64,000 bases of DNA from Natronohydrobacter thiooxidans. GTDB taxonomy: Bacteria; Pseudomonadota; Alphaproteobacteria; Rhodobacterales; Rhodobacteraceae. Below are positions 8,499 through 16,007 of the stretch, one piece after another. The stretch's first letter is position 1. Each line of letters starts with the position of its first letter. Made by a program: the position numbers and the translations under genes. The stretch is from contig NZ_MJAP01000012.1 in NCBI RefSeq assembly GCF_001884735.1, positions 62,001-126,000 of the forward strand, in the 5' to 3' direction. The notes under the pieces are model-generated. The model did no database searches. It saw only the letters and a list, made by a program, of their open reading frames with translations, and had not been told where the DNA came from.

Positions 8499-9163
8499 TG
8501 GCGGCCTCGCTCTGGTTCCGGGGGCCAGTTTTCCGGGGGCCAATCCGCATGGGCCTGCACATCGAACCGCATTCCGGCATGCCCTCTGCCGCAGAATTCG
8601 GCGCAAAGCCCCGCATAGACGCCGGGACTGTCCGCGATCAGCCGCAGCCGGTTGGTACGCCCCGGAATCGCATCCATCTTGCCCGCCAGTCGCGGCACCC
8701 AGAAGGAATGGATCACATCTTCGGAGGTGATCAATATATCGACCGGCTGGCCCGCCGGGATATGCATCAGACCGGCGCTCTCGACCGGCGCACCATCCGC
8801 CCCCTCATGCGTAAAACTCCAGCCCCACTGAAACGCATGGGCCCGCACGGTTACGGCCCCGTCATCGCGTGGCAGAATACGCTCGCCCACCACCAGCCCC
8901 GCGCCGAGCAGGAGCGTCAGCACCCCGAGCGAGAACCACAGGCCCAGACCATGCGTCCAGCGTCTGGTCGATGTTTCGCGGGGACGCCCGAAAGCAAGCG
9001 CAAGCAGACCCAGCACGAAGAGCGTGATCACCCCTGCGCCCGCCAGCATTGCCCACCACAGCCAGGCAATCTCTGCAGCCACGGGCCCGGAAGGGGCAAG
9101 CGTCGAGAGCGGCCCCCCGCAGCCCGCAAGCAGCAATGTGGCACTCAGTATCCTGCACCTCAT
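8495..9163 (-). CDS. ctaC: Cytochrome c oxidase subunit II
   Basis: 222 residues: a lipoprotein-type signal (LLAGC lipobox), two membrane helices (about 35-60 and 75-95), and a periplasmic cupredoxin domain with the intact binuclear Cu(A) site (HSFWVPRL, then CAEFCGRGHAGM). There is no fused cytochrome c domain, so electrons must come from a separate cytochrome c. Start ATG 9163 is chosen because it overlaps the upstream stop (ATGA) and places the lipobox at the usual distance; a start 15 bp upstream is also open. Confidence 0.9.
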   Translation of the reverse strand: MRCRILSATLLLAGCGGPLSTLAPSGPVAAEIAWLWWAMLAGAGVITLFVLGLLALAFGRPRETSTRRWTHGLGLWFSLGVLTLLLGAGLVVGERILPRDDGAVTVRAHAFQWGWSFTHEGADGAPVESAGLMHIPAGQPVDILITSEDVIHSFWVPRLAGKMDAIPGRTNRLRLIADSPGVYAGLCAEFCGRGHAGMRFDVQAHADWPPENWPPEPERGRQ

Positions 9164-9666
9164 AGCGGGTCGATCCATGCGGGAATGGTGATGCTGCGCG
9201 GTTCCTGAATGATTTCCGGCAACAGGCTCAGCAGCCGGGCCAGTTCAGGTTTGGCCAGAACCAGCCACAGGACAAGACCGATCAGTGGCAAGAGCGCGAT
9301 CAGCGACAGAGCGACCGGAGGCGTGGCATAGGCACCGCGCCGCTCGCCCGACTGCTCGATCATATAGCCGAACCAGCTGTGCAGCACCACCATGCCCGTC
9401 ACCGCCAGCAATTTGCTCACCATCCATGCATCCAGCACTTCCAGCCAGAAGATCAGCATCGTTCCGGCGGCCACAGCGATGACGGCTGCAGGCGAGACCA
9501 GCCGCGTATAGCTGAAATGCGTCAGCCAGCGAAACTCGGTGAACCCGGCCTGTGTCTGGAACCGATCATGCCGCCCGTGCAGATGCAACAGGATCGGCAA
9601 CAGGATCAGCCCGGCGCACCAGATCACGAGTGACGCGATGTGAACTGCTTTCAGGATCGCGATCAT
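9160..9666 (-). CDS. CopD-like / HemJ-like four-helix membrane protein of the oxidase operon
   Basis: 168 residues with four transmembrane helices. A conserved-looking N-terminal HIASLVIWCAGLILLP helix and the TRLVSPAAVIAVAAGTMLI segment resemble CopD-domain and UPF0093/HemJ proteins, which carry buried His residues thought to bind heme or copper. The ATG overlaps the ctaG stop and its TGA overlaps the coxB ATG, so it is embedded in the oxidase operon. A role in copper or heme delivery to the oxidase is plausible from context. HemJ-type protoporphyrinogen oxidase is less likely in this setting but not excluded. Confidence 0.65.
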   Translation of the reverse strand: MIAILKAVHIASLVIWCAGLILLPILLHLHGRHDRFQTQAGFTEFRWLTHFSYTRLVSPAAVIAVAAGTMLIFWLEVLDAWMVSKLLAVTGMVVLHSWFGYMIEQSGERRGAYATPPVALSLIALLPLIGLVLWLVLAKPELARLLSLLPEIIQEPRSITIPAWIDPL

Positions 9667-10391
9667 GCAGGCTGATCCCGCCGCAACAGGCGCCACGCCA
9701 GAACCCCTGCGAGCAGGGCAAGCGGGATCATTCCGGGCACCCACATGATAAGCCCTGCCAGTTGCTGATCCTGAAGCGCGCTCAGTCCCCAGACCGGCGC
9801 ATGGGCCAGATGCTCCGGATAGAAGGGGTGCGGGGCGAAGGTCAGAAGCGCACCCAGCAGGCCCATCTGTGCCACCAGTGTCATCAGGCCGAGGATGGGG
9901 GCCGGGCTGCGCTCCTGAAAGAGCGCCGAAAAGAACACCCAGGCAGGAAGGATCAACGCCGCCTGCATTGCCCAATAGACCGCCGCATAATCCCAGGCCG
10001 CCGAATATAGCTGCGGAATATGCCAGGCCCAGAGCGCCCCCGATAGGCCGAGGAATGCGGGCATGGTCGCTGCGCGGCGCCACGGAAAGGCGAGCGCCAG
10101 TGCCGGGGCCAGAATTGCCATAACCACCAGATGATGCACGGTCCGCGCGGAGAAAAGCGCGACACTCAGCGCGCAGAGCGGAGAAATGAAGGCAATCGCG
10201 GCGGCAAAGGCCGCGAGCCCGAACCCTGCCTTGCGGGCCTTGGCAGCCCCGCGCAGCCACCAGGCGCCGCAAATGCCCAGGGCAAGAAATGCGCCGATCA
10301 GGACCGGATCCAGATTCCAGCTTCCGAGCCAATCTGCCGGTGTGGGCGGCGGCCCGCAATAGGGCATGTCTGGATGTGTCGCAGCGCTCAT
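9663..10391 (-). CDS. ctaG: CtaG-type (caa3) cytochrome oxidase assembly membrane protein
   Basis: About 242 residues, seven predicted membrane helices, with the CtaG_caa3 hallmarks: PLCALSVALFSARTVHHLVVM in helix 2-3 and a following WHIPQLY motif. The family is linked to copper insertion and assembly of caa3-type oxidases. Start choice: ATG 10406 lies inside the predicted EcfG promoter, so ATG 10391 is preferred. It would lie only a few bases after the expected transcription start, suggesting leaderless translation, and no good ribosome-binding site is visible. ATG 10367 is a further option. First gene of ctaG-copD-like-coxB-coxAC-small membrane protein. Confidence 0.8.
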   Translation of the reverse strand: MSAATHPDMPYCGPPPTPADWLGSWNLDPVLIGAFLALGICGAWWLRGAAKARKAGFGLAAFAAAIAFISPLCALSVALFSARTVHHLVVMAILAPALALAFPWRRAATMPAFLGLSGALWAWHIPQLYSAAWDYAAVYWAMQAALILPAWVFFSALFQERSPAPILGLMTLVAQMGLLGALLTFAPHPFYPEHLAHAPVWGLSALQDQQLAGLIMWVPGMIPLALLAGVLAWRLLRRDQPA

Positions 10392-10399
10392 GCCCCGAT

Positions 10400-10424
10400 A
10401 ACGCATTCGTCAGGGAACGGTTCC
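10400..10424 (-). promoter_or_regulatory. EcfG-type promoter for the ctaG-cox operon
   Basis: Minus strand: GGAAC (10424-10420), 16 bp, CGTT (10403-10400). Perfect consensus; -10 element ends only 9 bp before the ctaG ATG at 10391. Confidence 0.75.
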
Positions 10425-10426
10425 AG

Positions 10427-10455
10427 AGAAAAGGACAGCGCCGGGGAGGGGCGCT
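10427..10455 (-). terminator. Weak terminator after the 25-codon gene
   Basis: Minus strand stem AGCGCC/GGCGCT (10455-10450 with 10442-10437), 7-nt loop, then GTCCTTTTCTC. It lies between the tiny membrane gene and the ctaG promoter. Confidence 0.45.
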
Positions 10456-10470
10456 GCCTCAGGCGGCGTT

Positions 10471-10548
10471 TCAAAATACTCCGAACAGAAAGAGTAGAAT
10501 AATGATTGGTATCGGGATACCAATAAGCCAAAGAAGAATGCCACGCAT
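10471..10548 (-). CDS. 25-residue single-helix membrane peptide
   Basis: The peptide starts MRGILLWLIGIPIP and is hydrophobic to its end (Ile/Leu/Phe-rich with two Pro in the middle), consistent with one short membrane helix. A near-ideal Shine-Dalgarno AGGAGG lies 5-6 bp upstream of the ATG and a GGAAC-N16-GGTT EcfG-type promoter lies about 40 bp upstream, so it looks like a real gene despite its size. A longer frame upstream (to 10722) lacks a ribosome-binding site and runs through the promoter. Function unknown; conserved 'GIPIPIIILL'-type micro-proteins are recalled from other proteobacteria. Confidence 0.75.
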   Translation of the reverse strand: MRGILLWLIGIPIPIIILLFLFGVF

Positions 10549-10587
10549 ATCAACCTCCTGTTTCTGACATGGATCTGTCAGATATAG

Positions 10588-10612
10588 AACCACCTGGTGG
10601 CGTTCTTGTTCC
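10588..10612 (-). promoter_or_regulatory. EcfG-type promoter for the 25-residue membrane peptide
   Basis: Minus strand: GGAAC (10612-10608), 16 bp, GGTT (10591-10588), 40 bp before the ATG at 10548. One mismatch from CGTT. Confidence 0.75.
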
Positions 10613-10925
10613 GTGCAGAAGAGAAAATGGCCCACCTTCCGGCGGGCCATATTACTCGCTACGCTCACAATCGCGGAACCTTGGCCTTCATATTCAGGCA
10701 GGCTCTCCATTTCTATCTGCACAGCAGGACGGCATACCTGACCGCACAGGCAGAAGAACCCAGTGTTGTAGCCGCAGATATAGCGGCGACCAGTAAAAGT
10801 TTTTCATTTAGATTCAAAGAAATAAATGCGATATTTTACGGGAAGCAATGAAGAAGAATTAACTCAAGGATTCAATGAAGGCTTCCTATTATTGATAAAT
10901 GCGCGTCGCAGGGAGAGACGTGCTT
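10613..10925. other. Intergenic stretch without a supported gene
   Basis: About 310 bp between the 25-codon gene's promoter and the PLDc_N gene, partly AT-richer (10790-10890) than its surroundings. A plus-strand frame (10597-10851) exists but has no ribosome-binding site, no recognisable motif, and overlaps the EcfG promoter. Nothing else was recognised. Confidence 0.5.
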
Positions 10926-11108
10926 TCAATATTTTTTCGGCCCCGCAATGATCCAGATAATAAGACCGACAACCGGAAAAACCAGAACCAACAATATCCA
11001 TAGCACCTTTTTTCCCTGTGATGCGCGCGAATTCAGGATTGACACAGCGGCCCAAATCACAAGAGCAAGGTGCAGTATTCCAATAACGCCCGTAAAATTA
11101 GTATTCAT
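10926..11108 (-). CDS. PLDc_N-domain (phospholipase D-nuclease N-terminal type) membrane protein
   Basis: 60 residues with two transmembrane helices separated by a short polar loop (NSRASQGKKVLWILLVLVFP) and the closing PVVGLIIWIIAGPKK. This is the typical PLDc_N/PLD-nuclease N-terminal domain found alone in small stress-induced membrane proteins and fused to cardiolipin synthases. GAGGGA lies 6 bp before the ATG and a perfect EcfG promoter lies about 40 bp upstream. Function of stand-alone copies is not established. Confidence 0.85.
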   Translation of the reverse strand: MNTNFTGVIGILHLALVIWAAVSILNSRASQGKKVLWILLVLVFPVVGLIIWIIAGPKKY

Positions 11109-11146
11109 ATGGTCCCTCGATTGTTATGCGGATTTGTCTGACGCTC

Positions 11147-11171
11147 AACGCGCAGAACACCGTTCGGTTCC
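11147..11171 (-). promoter_or_regulatory. EcfG-type promoter for the PLDc_N gene
   Basis: Minus strand: GGAAC (11171-11167), 16 bp, CGTT (11150-11147), 39 bp before the ATG at 11108. Perfect match to the consensus. Confidence 0.85.
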
Positions 11172-11269
11172 CGGCTCTGTGCCGATCAACGCCGCGCTAT
11201 AGCAGCGACGGGCAGGAATCCCAACGGTATTTGCGGCTTTACCTGTACGGCGCGGCCGTCTCTTGTTTG

Positions 11270-11359
11270 TCAGGCCAGCGAAAAAGCCAGCCAGGCGGCC
11301 AGTGCGATGGCAAAGGCCGTCAGAAACAGAGTGAAGATCAGGGCAAGCCGTGGGCGCAT
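11270..11359 (-). CDS. Candidate 29-residue membrane peptide coupled to the ferric-reductase-like gene
   Basis: Begins MRPRLALIFTLFLTAFAIAL and remains hydrophobic to residue 29 (one helix with a basic N-terminus). Its ATG lies 3 bp after the TGA of the ferric-reductase-like gene, close enough for translation by re-initiation. Only a weak GAAAG precedes it. No family recognised. It could be an accessory helix of the flavocytochrome or a spurious frame; the membrane-peptide composition and tight spacing favour a gene. Confidence 0.45.
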   Translation of the reverse strand: MRPRLALIFTLFLTAFAIALAAWLAFSLA

Positions 11360-11362
11360 CTT

Positions 11363-12748
11363 TCAGACCAGTTCGAAAATTTCATAGTCGATATGACGGA
11401 GCGGGACGCCCAGATCCGCCAGATCGCGGCGGAGGGCATCGAGCATCGGCGCAGGCCCGCAGAGCAGATGCGGCCAGTGGCGCGTGTCGGCGGGCAGGTG
11501 GCGCAGCAGCAGATCACGGTCGATCCTGCCGCTTTCGCCCTGCCAGTCGTCGGGCGGCCTGTCGATCACATGCACCAAGGTCAGGTTCAGGCGTTGCTTC
11601 ATCGCTTTCAGCTCTTCCCGGAAACTCGCCGTCTCCCAAGTCGGGCTGCCATAGATCACGATCACGGGCCGCGGGTCGCCCCGCGCGTCCAAGGCGTGCA
11701 GATTCGACAGGATCGGCGTGATTCCGATGCCCCCTGCGATCATCACGAAACCATCGGCGTCGGCCGCGCGATCTACCGAAAACGCGCCATAGGGCCCGTC
11801 AACATAGGCGCGGGTCCCGACCGGCGTCTTGACCAGCGCTTCGGTATGATCCCCAAGTGGCTTGATCGAAAACGCGAGGTTCGAACCGGTTTCCGGCGCG
11901 GTCGAGATGGTGAACGGATGCTCCACCAGCGATAGGGGCGAACGCCCGACTTTCAGCCAGGCAAACTGGCCCGGTTTCCAGCGTTTCAGCGCCTGTCCCT
12001 CGGGGGCAAGCTCCAATGTGTGCACATCGCCGCGCTCGGGCGTGTTTGCGATCACGCGCCAGCCGTTCCGCGCCATCCACATGGGTCGGATCAGGTGCGT
12101 GTGAATGAGAACAGCCATGAAACCCAGCGTCACGCCCAGCCATAGCAGCCGCTTTTGCGGCGTGTCGGTCAGATTGCCGACACCCAGCACATGCGCAATC
12201 GCGGCCAGCATCCCCAGCATTGCCAATATCAGATGCAGTGCGCGCCACCATTCATGGCGCAAATGCAAGCGTTTGCGAAACTCGGAACTGACGATCAATC
12301 CCACAAAGCACAGAAGCGCCACACGACCGGCGGTCAGTTCCCAGCGCGCCTCAAGCGGGTTCAGCACGCCAAGCGCGGGCTGATGAAACACATAAAGCAA
12401 TGCGAAATGCGCGAGCATCAGCACTACGGCGCTCCAGCTGAGATAGCGATGCGTCACATAGACGATATCTGCCCCGAAAGGATGGGTGATCCAGCGCAGC
12501 CGCCCTGTCAGCGCGAATTGCAATGCCGCCAGCGCCAGCGCGCCGAATCCCAGACCCATGCTGAAATCCCAGATCGCGCCGCCTGATGACACTGGCATCG
12601 CCCATAGCAGCACCGCGAATGGCGCCGCGAGCGCAAGCATACCGAGCATCAGAATCGCTGCTCCATGCGCCAACACAAGGGCTGGGCGATCATGCAGGGG
12701 CTGGTGTTTCTCGGCCCGGATTTTCGCCGACCGTGTCGTCTGGTTCAT
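11363..12748 (-). CDS. Ferric-reductase-like flavocytochrome (NOX/FRE-type oxidoreductase)
   Basis: 461 residues. The N-terminal half has six transmembrane helices with paired His residues (VTHRYLSWSAVVLMLAHF and LRHEWWRALHLILAMLG) suited to two b-hemes. The C-terminal half is a ferredoxin-reductase fold: FAD site near EHPFTISTAPE, NAD(P)H site GGIGITPILSNLHAL, and a C-terminal LLCGPAPMLDAL motif. It should carry electrons from NAD(P)H across the inner membrane to an outside acceptor (ferric iron, oxygen or another). Substrate cannot be deduced. The downstream 29-codon frame may be part of the same transcript. A promoter resembling EcfG (GGAAC-N16-CATT) upstream is too weak to claim. Confidence 0.8.
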   Translation of the reverse strand: MNQTTRSAKIRAEKHQPLHDRPALVLAHGAAILMLGMLALAAPFAVLLWAMPVSSGGAIWDFSMGLGFGALALAALQFALTGRLRWITHPFGADIVYVTHRYLSWSAVVLMLAHFALLYVFHQPALGVLNPLEARWELTAGRVALLCFVGLIVSSEFRKRLHLRHEWWRALHLILAMLGMLAAIAHVLGVGNLTDTPQKRLLWLGVTLGFMAVLIHTHLIRPMWMARNGWRVIANTPERGDVHTLELAPEGQALKRWKPGQFAWLKVGRSPLSLVEHPFTISTAPETGSNLAFSIKPLGDHTEALVKTPVGTRAYVDGPYGAFSVDRAADADGFVMIAGGIGITPILSNLHALDARGDPRPVIVIYGSPTWETASFREELKAMKQRLNLTLVHVIDRPPDDWQGESGRIDRDLLLRHLPADTRHWPHLLCGPAPMLDALRRDLADLGVPLRHIDYEIFELV

Positions 12749-12792
12749 CCCGCTTCAATGCGCAGGGCGCGGAATAGTTCCATCTTCCGGCG

Positions 12793-13293
12793 TCACTTCT
12801 GAGGCTTTGTCCCGATCTGGTAGTCAAAGACCAGCTTCCCGCCGTGCCAGCCTGTAGCCGCGGTCAGTGCTGCCGCCGCCAGCGACAGGATCAGACCCAG
12901 AGGCAGCACCGCCTCGACGTGGTTTCCGATGCGCCATGCCCAGTTCATTCCCAGAAGCGACAGAAGCATCACGGCCAGAATGAAATGCGTCCAGCTTGCC
13001 GACCGGTTGCGGATGCCGCGTACCATCAGCAACTCGACGGTGCCGGTGATCCCGGCGATGACCCCCATCACGAAGGCCCCGAAACTCGCCCAACCAGCAG
13101 CACGCGCCCAGAACACATCGCCGCTCCACCAGTACAGCAGGTCCGCACCCAGGACCGACATGGTCAGCGCAATCGGAAAGGTCACCAGCATTGCGTGCAA
13201 GGGATGGCCCGCAATGGCGATCTTAGATTCAGTCTCGTGCAGGGCGCGACGCTCCTCGACCGGATCGACAAGCTCTTGCTCTGTTTCGCTCAT
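12793..13293 (-). CDS. DUF2231 membrane protein
   Basis: 166 residues, four transmembrane helices, with the DUF2231 signature GHPLHAMLVTFPIAL at the first helix and a conserved His/Trp-rich pattern (SWTHFILAVM; TGWHGGKLVFDY). Its ATG overlaps the stop codon of the histidine kinase gene (ATGA), so it is the last gene of the nepR-ecfG-kinase transcript. DUF2231 proteins are predicted membrane heme or redox proteins of unknown role. The tie to the general-stress regulators is a notable context. Confidence 0.8.
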   Translation of the reverse strand: MSETEQELVDPVEERRALHETESKIAIAGHPLHAMLVTFPIALTMSVLGADLLYWWSGDVFWARAAGWASFGAFVMGVIAGITGTVELLMVRGIRNRSASWTHFILAVMLLSLLGMNWAWRIGNHVEAVLPLGLILSLAAAALTAATGWHGGKLVFDYQIGTKPQK

Positions 13294-15035
13294 GACAACG
13301 CCCTTTCATTTGCATTGGGCGCGGGCGTATCGGCGCTGGCATGACCGCCGTTCAAGCGCAAACGGATTTGCCAGCCCGAACCCTGTTCGTCCTCCACCGC
13401 GCCCATATCCAGCTCTGCCCCGATCTGAAGGGCAAAAGCTGTCATTAATTCCCGTCCCAGACCGCTGTCGGTCGTGGCATCCTCGGGCCGTGCACAGGAG
13501 TTGCGCAGGCAAAGTTCGATCCCCGGTCCATCGGCAGTGAGCGTAATCGACAGGCTTGCGCGATCCTCCTGTGCATCCGTGGTTGCGTATTTCAGTGCAT
13601 TGGTCAGCGCCTCGGAAAACAGCAGTGCGACCGGTACGATCTTGTCTGGCGAGATTGTGACGGTATCAAGCTGCGTGCTGATCTGTATTCTGCTTGTTTG
13701 CATAGGCGCCAAAGCCAGAGTGTCGCGCATGATACTTTCAAGGAACATGGTGGCATCGAGATTCGACACATTGGTTTCCTCGTATAATGTCCGATGAATC
13801 GACGCGAGCGCCCGGACGCGGGTTTGCACACCCCTGAGGATGGTGCGCGCCTGATCGTCCTTGAGCCGCCGCATCTGAAGGTTGAGGATCGACGCGATCA
13901 GTTGCAGGTTATTCTTGACCCGGTGGTGCACCTCTTTGAGCAGGACGGTCTTTTCCTGCAGCACGGTTTCACGCTCGATCTCATCGCGCCGGATCAGCCG
14001 AGCCATCTTGGAAAATGTGGAGTCGATCTCACGCAATTCCAAAGGTGCGTCTTCCGGCAAGCGCTGGAAATCCGCGCGATTGCCAAGGGCGAAGCGGCGT
14101 AACTGGACATTTACGTGACGCAGATGCCGCACCACCAGATAATGCAGCGACAGGATCAGTGCACCGACCGACGCAACCCACATCAGCACCGGAAAAGCGA
14201 TCCGCCACAGATCGGGCGTCAGACTTGCGCGGGTCACTTCTGACGACCAACTGCCAAGCGCGAAAAGCTGTCGGGGCGCGAGTTCGACCATCGTGTAAAC
14301 GCGTTCACTCGTGCTGACACTGGGCGCTATGAAAATACCCTGACGTCTGGCGATGAACCTTGTGGTCTGTTCCGCGTCCGGCAGGATTTCTGTCCTGTCA
14401 TCCGCCCCCGATGTCGCCAGGGTGTGCCCTTTCGCATTGACCAGCACCACGCTGATCAGCCCGCTATCGGGGTCACTCGGGGTCGAGATCAGCCGAAAAG
14501 TCGCTTGCGAGATCGAAACCGAGACGATCCCCTGAAACGTGCCCTCTTCCACGACCGGAAAATTGGCCAGCACGACAGGTTGACGGGTGGCGCTGCCCAG
14601 CGGCTGAAAACTGAAACTGGGGCGCGGGTCTTCGGTCATTTGCGCCAGATCATCAGACTCGCTGAAGTCCTGCTCTTCGCCAGTGGACACGCACGCCATC
14701 TGCCCCTGTGCCGTGATGAAGCCAGCAAATGCATAGAGCCCCGCCTCATCGATGAACTCTGCCAGATATTCCGAACAGGCCACAGGATCGTCGGCCAATT
14801 CCAGCAGGGTGGGTGCCAGCATCCGCGCAGCGTCCATGGCGCTTCCCAGAAGGGCCCGTTGGCCCTGAACCGCATCGCTCGTGCGCGAGATCAGGCGGGT
14901 TTCCATGTCAGATCTCTGGCGCTGCCAGCCGTCATATTCGGAATAGATCGCAATCGCACCCAAAGGCACCAGCGCCAGCGTGAGAACCACAGAGAGGCGG
15001 GTGACAAGTCTGTTGCTGAAAACGCGTTTTGGCAC
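13290..15035 (-). CDS. Transmembrane HisKA_2 sensor histidine kinase, probable PhyR kinase
   Basis: 581 residues: membrane helix 11-31, a periplasmic sensory region of about 250 residues, second helix 279-301, a HAMP-like linker, then the HisKA_2 dimerisation helix with EVHHRVKNNLQLIASILNLQ (phospho-acceptor at about His370/371). An HATPase domain ends in GLGRELMTAFALQIGA. HisKA_2/HWE kinases are the usual phosphodonors for PhyR in the alphaproteobacterial general stress response. It starts 21 bp after ecfG on the same strand. The signal sensed is unknown. Confidence 0.85.
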   Translation of the reverse strand: MPKRVFSNRLVTRLSVVLTLALVPLGAIAIYSEYDGWQRQRSDMETRLISRTSDAVQGQRALLGSAMDAARMLAPTLLELADDPVACSEYLAEFIDEAGLYAFAGFITAQGQMACVSTGEEQDFSESDDLAQMTEDPRPSFSFQPLGSATRQPVVLANFPVVEEGTFQGIVSVSISQATFRLISTPSDPDSGLISVVLVNAKGHTLATSGADDRTEILPDAEQTTRFIARRQGIFIAPSVSTSERVYTMVELAPRQLFALGSWSSEVTRASLTPDLWRIAFPVLMWVASVGALILSLHYLVVRHLRHVNVQLRRFALGNRADFQRLPEDAPLELREIDSTFSKMARLIRRDEIERETVLQEKTVLLKEVHHRVKNNLQLIASILNLQMRRLKDDQARTILRGVQTRVRALASIHRTLYEETNVSNLDATMFLESIMRDTLALAPMQTSRIQISTQLDTVTISPDKIVPVALLFSEALTNALKYATTDAQEDRASLSITLTADGPGIELCLRNSCARPEDATTDSGLGRELMTAFALQIGAELDMGAVEDEQGSGWQIRLRLNGGHASADTPAPNANERALS

Positions 15036-15056
15036 GTCGCCTCGTTTGCGTTGCTA

Positions 15057-15626
15057 TCAGAAGGCTACAGGCGCGGAAGAGAGCACCCCGGTCACGGTCT
15101 TGTCCGTCGGAAGCACCTCCTCATCCTTGTCCAGTCCCAGCCGCTTGGCCAGCGCGGCGCGGCCGCGATTGGCACGGCTCTTGATCGTTCCGGGCGCACA
15201 GCCGCAGGTTTCCGCCGCTTCCTCGATCGAAAATCCGAGCGCGCCCACAAGCAAAAGCGCCTCGCGCTGCTCCAGAGGCAGCTCGCGCATCGCACTATTC
15301 AGTTCCTGCATGGCAAGCCGCCCGTCATGATCGGGCTTGCTGGCGAGCTGCGCTGTGAAACTGCCTTCGGGATCAGCCACTTCGCGCACGCTCTTGCGCC
15401 GGGCGGACAGAAAGGTGTTGCGCATGATGGTGAAAAGCCAGGCGCGCAGATTGGTGCCGGCGCGAAACTGATCGAACTTTCCCCATGCCTTGAGGACGGT
15501 CTCTTGCACCAGATCATCTGCGCTGCTGACATTGCCGGTCAGGCCGCGCGCAAATGCGCGCAGCGCAGCCAGATGTGTCACGATCTCCTCACGCGGATCG
15601 GTTTCAGCAGAATGTGAGGAACTCAT
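15057..15626 (-). CDS. ecfG: RNA polymerase ECF sigma factor of the general stress response
   Basis: 189 residues with sigma region 2 (SADDLVQETVLKAWGKFDQF, then NLRAWLFTIMRNTFLSARRK) and region 4 (LPLEQREALLLVGALGFSIE, GTIKSRANRGRAAL). Position next to nepR and phyR and these motifs identify the EcfG/ECF15 group, which directs transcription from GGAAC-N16/17-CGTT promoters. Its ATG overlaps the nepR TGA (ATGA). It is held inactive by NepR until phosphorylated PhyR binds NepR. Many target-like promoters lie in the same window. Confidence 0.93.
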   Translation of the reverse strand: MSSSHSAETDPREEIVTHLAALRAFARGLTGNVSSADDLVQETVLKAWGKFDQFRAGTNLRAWLFTIMRNTFLSARRKSVREVADPEGSFTAQLASKPDHDGRLAMQELNSAMRELPLEQREALLLVGALGFSIEEAAETCGCAPGTIKSRANRGRAALAKRLGLDKDEEVLPTDKTVTGVLSSAPVAF

Positions 15627-15817
15627 TTGCTTTGGGCCCCGTTGTCGGGACTCCCTTCGCCCGCGCGCAGGGACGCGATAAGCCGCTCCAGATCTTGCGG
15701 AAGCTCATCTTCAGCCGAAGGACCGTAAAGCCGCTTCAGGTTCTCATCTATCTGCCGGGCCACCTCAATGGGTACATCTTGGTCGTTCTTGGGCTCACCG
15801 CGTCGCATTGCCATCAT
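15623..15817 (-). CDS. nepR: Anti-sigma factor NepR
   Basis: 64 residues with the NepR core: an amphipathic helix IDENLKRLYG, a short linker with Pro, and the second helix LPQDLERLIASLR. NepR binds EcfG in unstressed cells and is sequestered by PhyR~P. First gene of the nepR-ecfG-kinase-DUF2231 operon, divergent from phyR. Three in-frame ATGs (15817, 15814, 15808) are possible starts; the ribosome-binding site is weak. Confidence 0.9.
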   Translation of the reverse strand: MMAMRRGEPKNDQDVPIEVARQIDENLKRLYGPSAEDELPQDLERLIASLRAGEGSPDNGAQSK

Positions 15818-15883
15818 GTTCTCATATTTGTATCAACCGGGCATTCCGAAATGGTGCCGGTTGGCATTTTTCCACCGTTCAAT

Positions 15884-15908
15884 GGAACCAAACACGTTTC
15901 TGCAGGTT
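15884..15908 (+). promoter_or_regulatory. EcfG-type promoter toward phyR
   Basis: GGAAC at 15884-15888, 16 bp, GGTT at 15905-15908, about 100 bp before phyR. It overlaps the opposing site for nepR. Confidence 0.7.
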
Positions 15909-15915
15909 CGGTTCC
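15891..15915 (-). promoter_or_regulatory. EcfG-type promoter toward nepR-ecfG
   Basis: Minus strand GGAAC (15915-15911), 16 bp, TGTT (15894-15891), about 75 bp before nepR. It is interleaved with the phyR promoter, so the two polymerases could not bind at the same time. Confidence 0.7.
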
Positions 15916-16007
15916 GATGAAATCGCAAAACCCGTGGATTTTTTCAGTTCCGGCATCATCTGCAGAGTTACCGATAAGATCACCACGCAACAAGCCTTGA
16001 GGACAAA

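Noticed and set aside
10597..10851. Plus-strand 84-codon frame in the 10.6-10.9 kb gap
   Set aside because: No ribosome-binding site or domain; overlaps the EcfG promoter of the 25-codon gene.
12757..12781. GGAAC-N16-CATT upstream of the ferric-reductase-like gene as an EcfG promoter
   Set aside because: The -10 lacks the GTT core; too weak to list.
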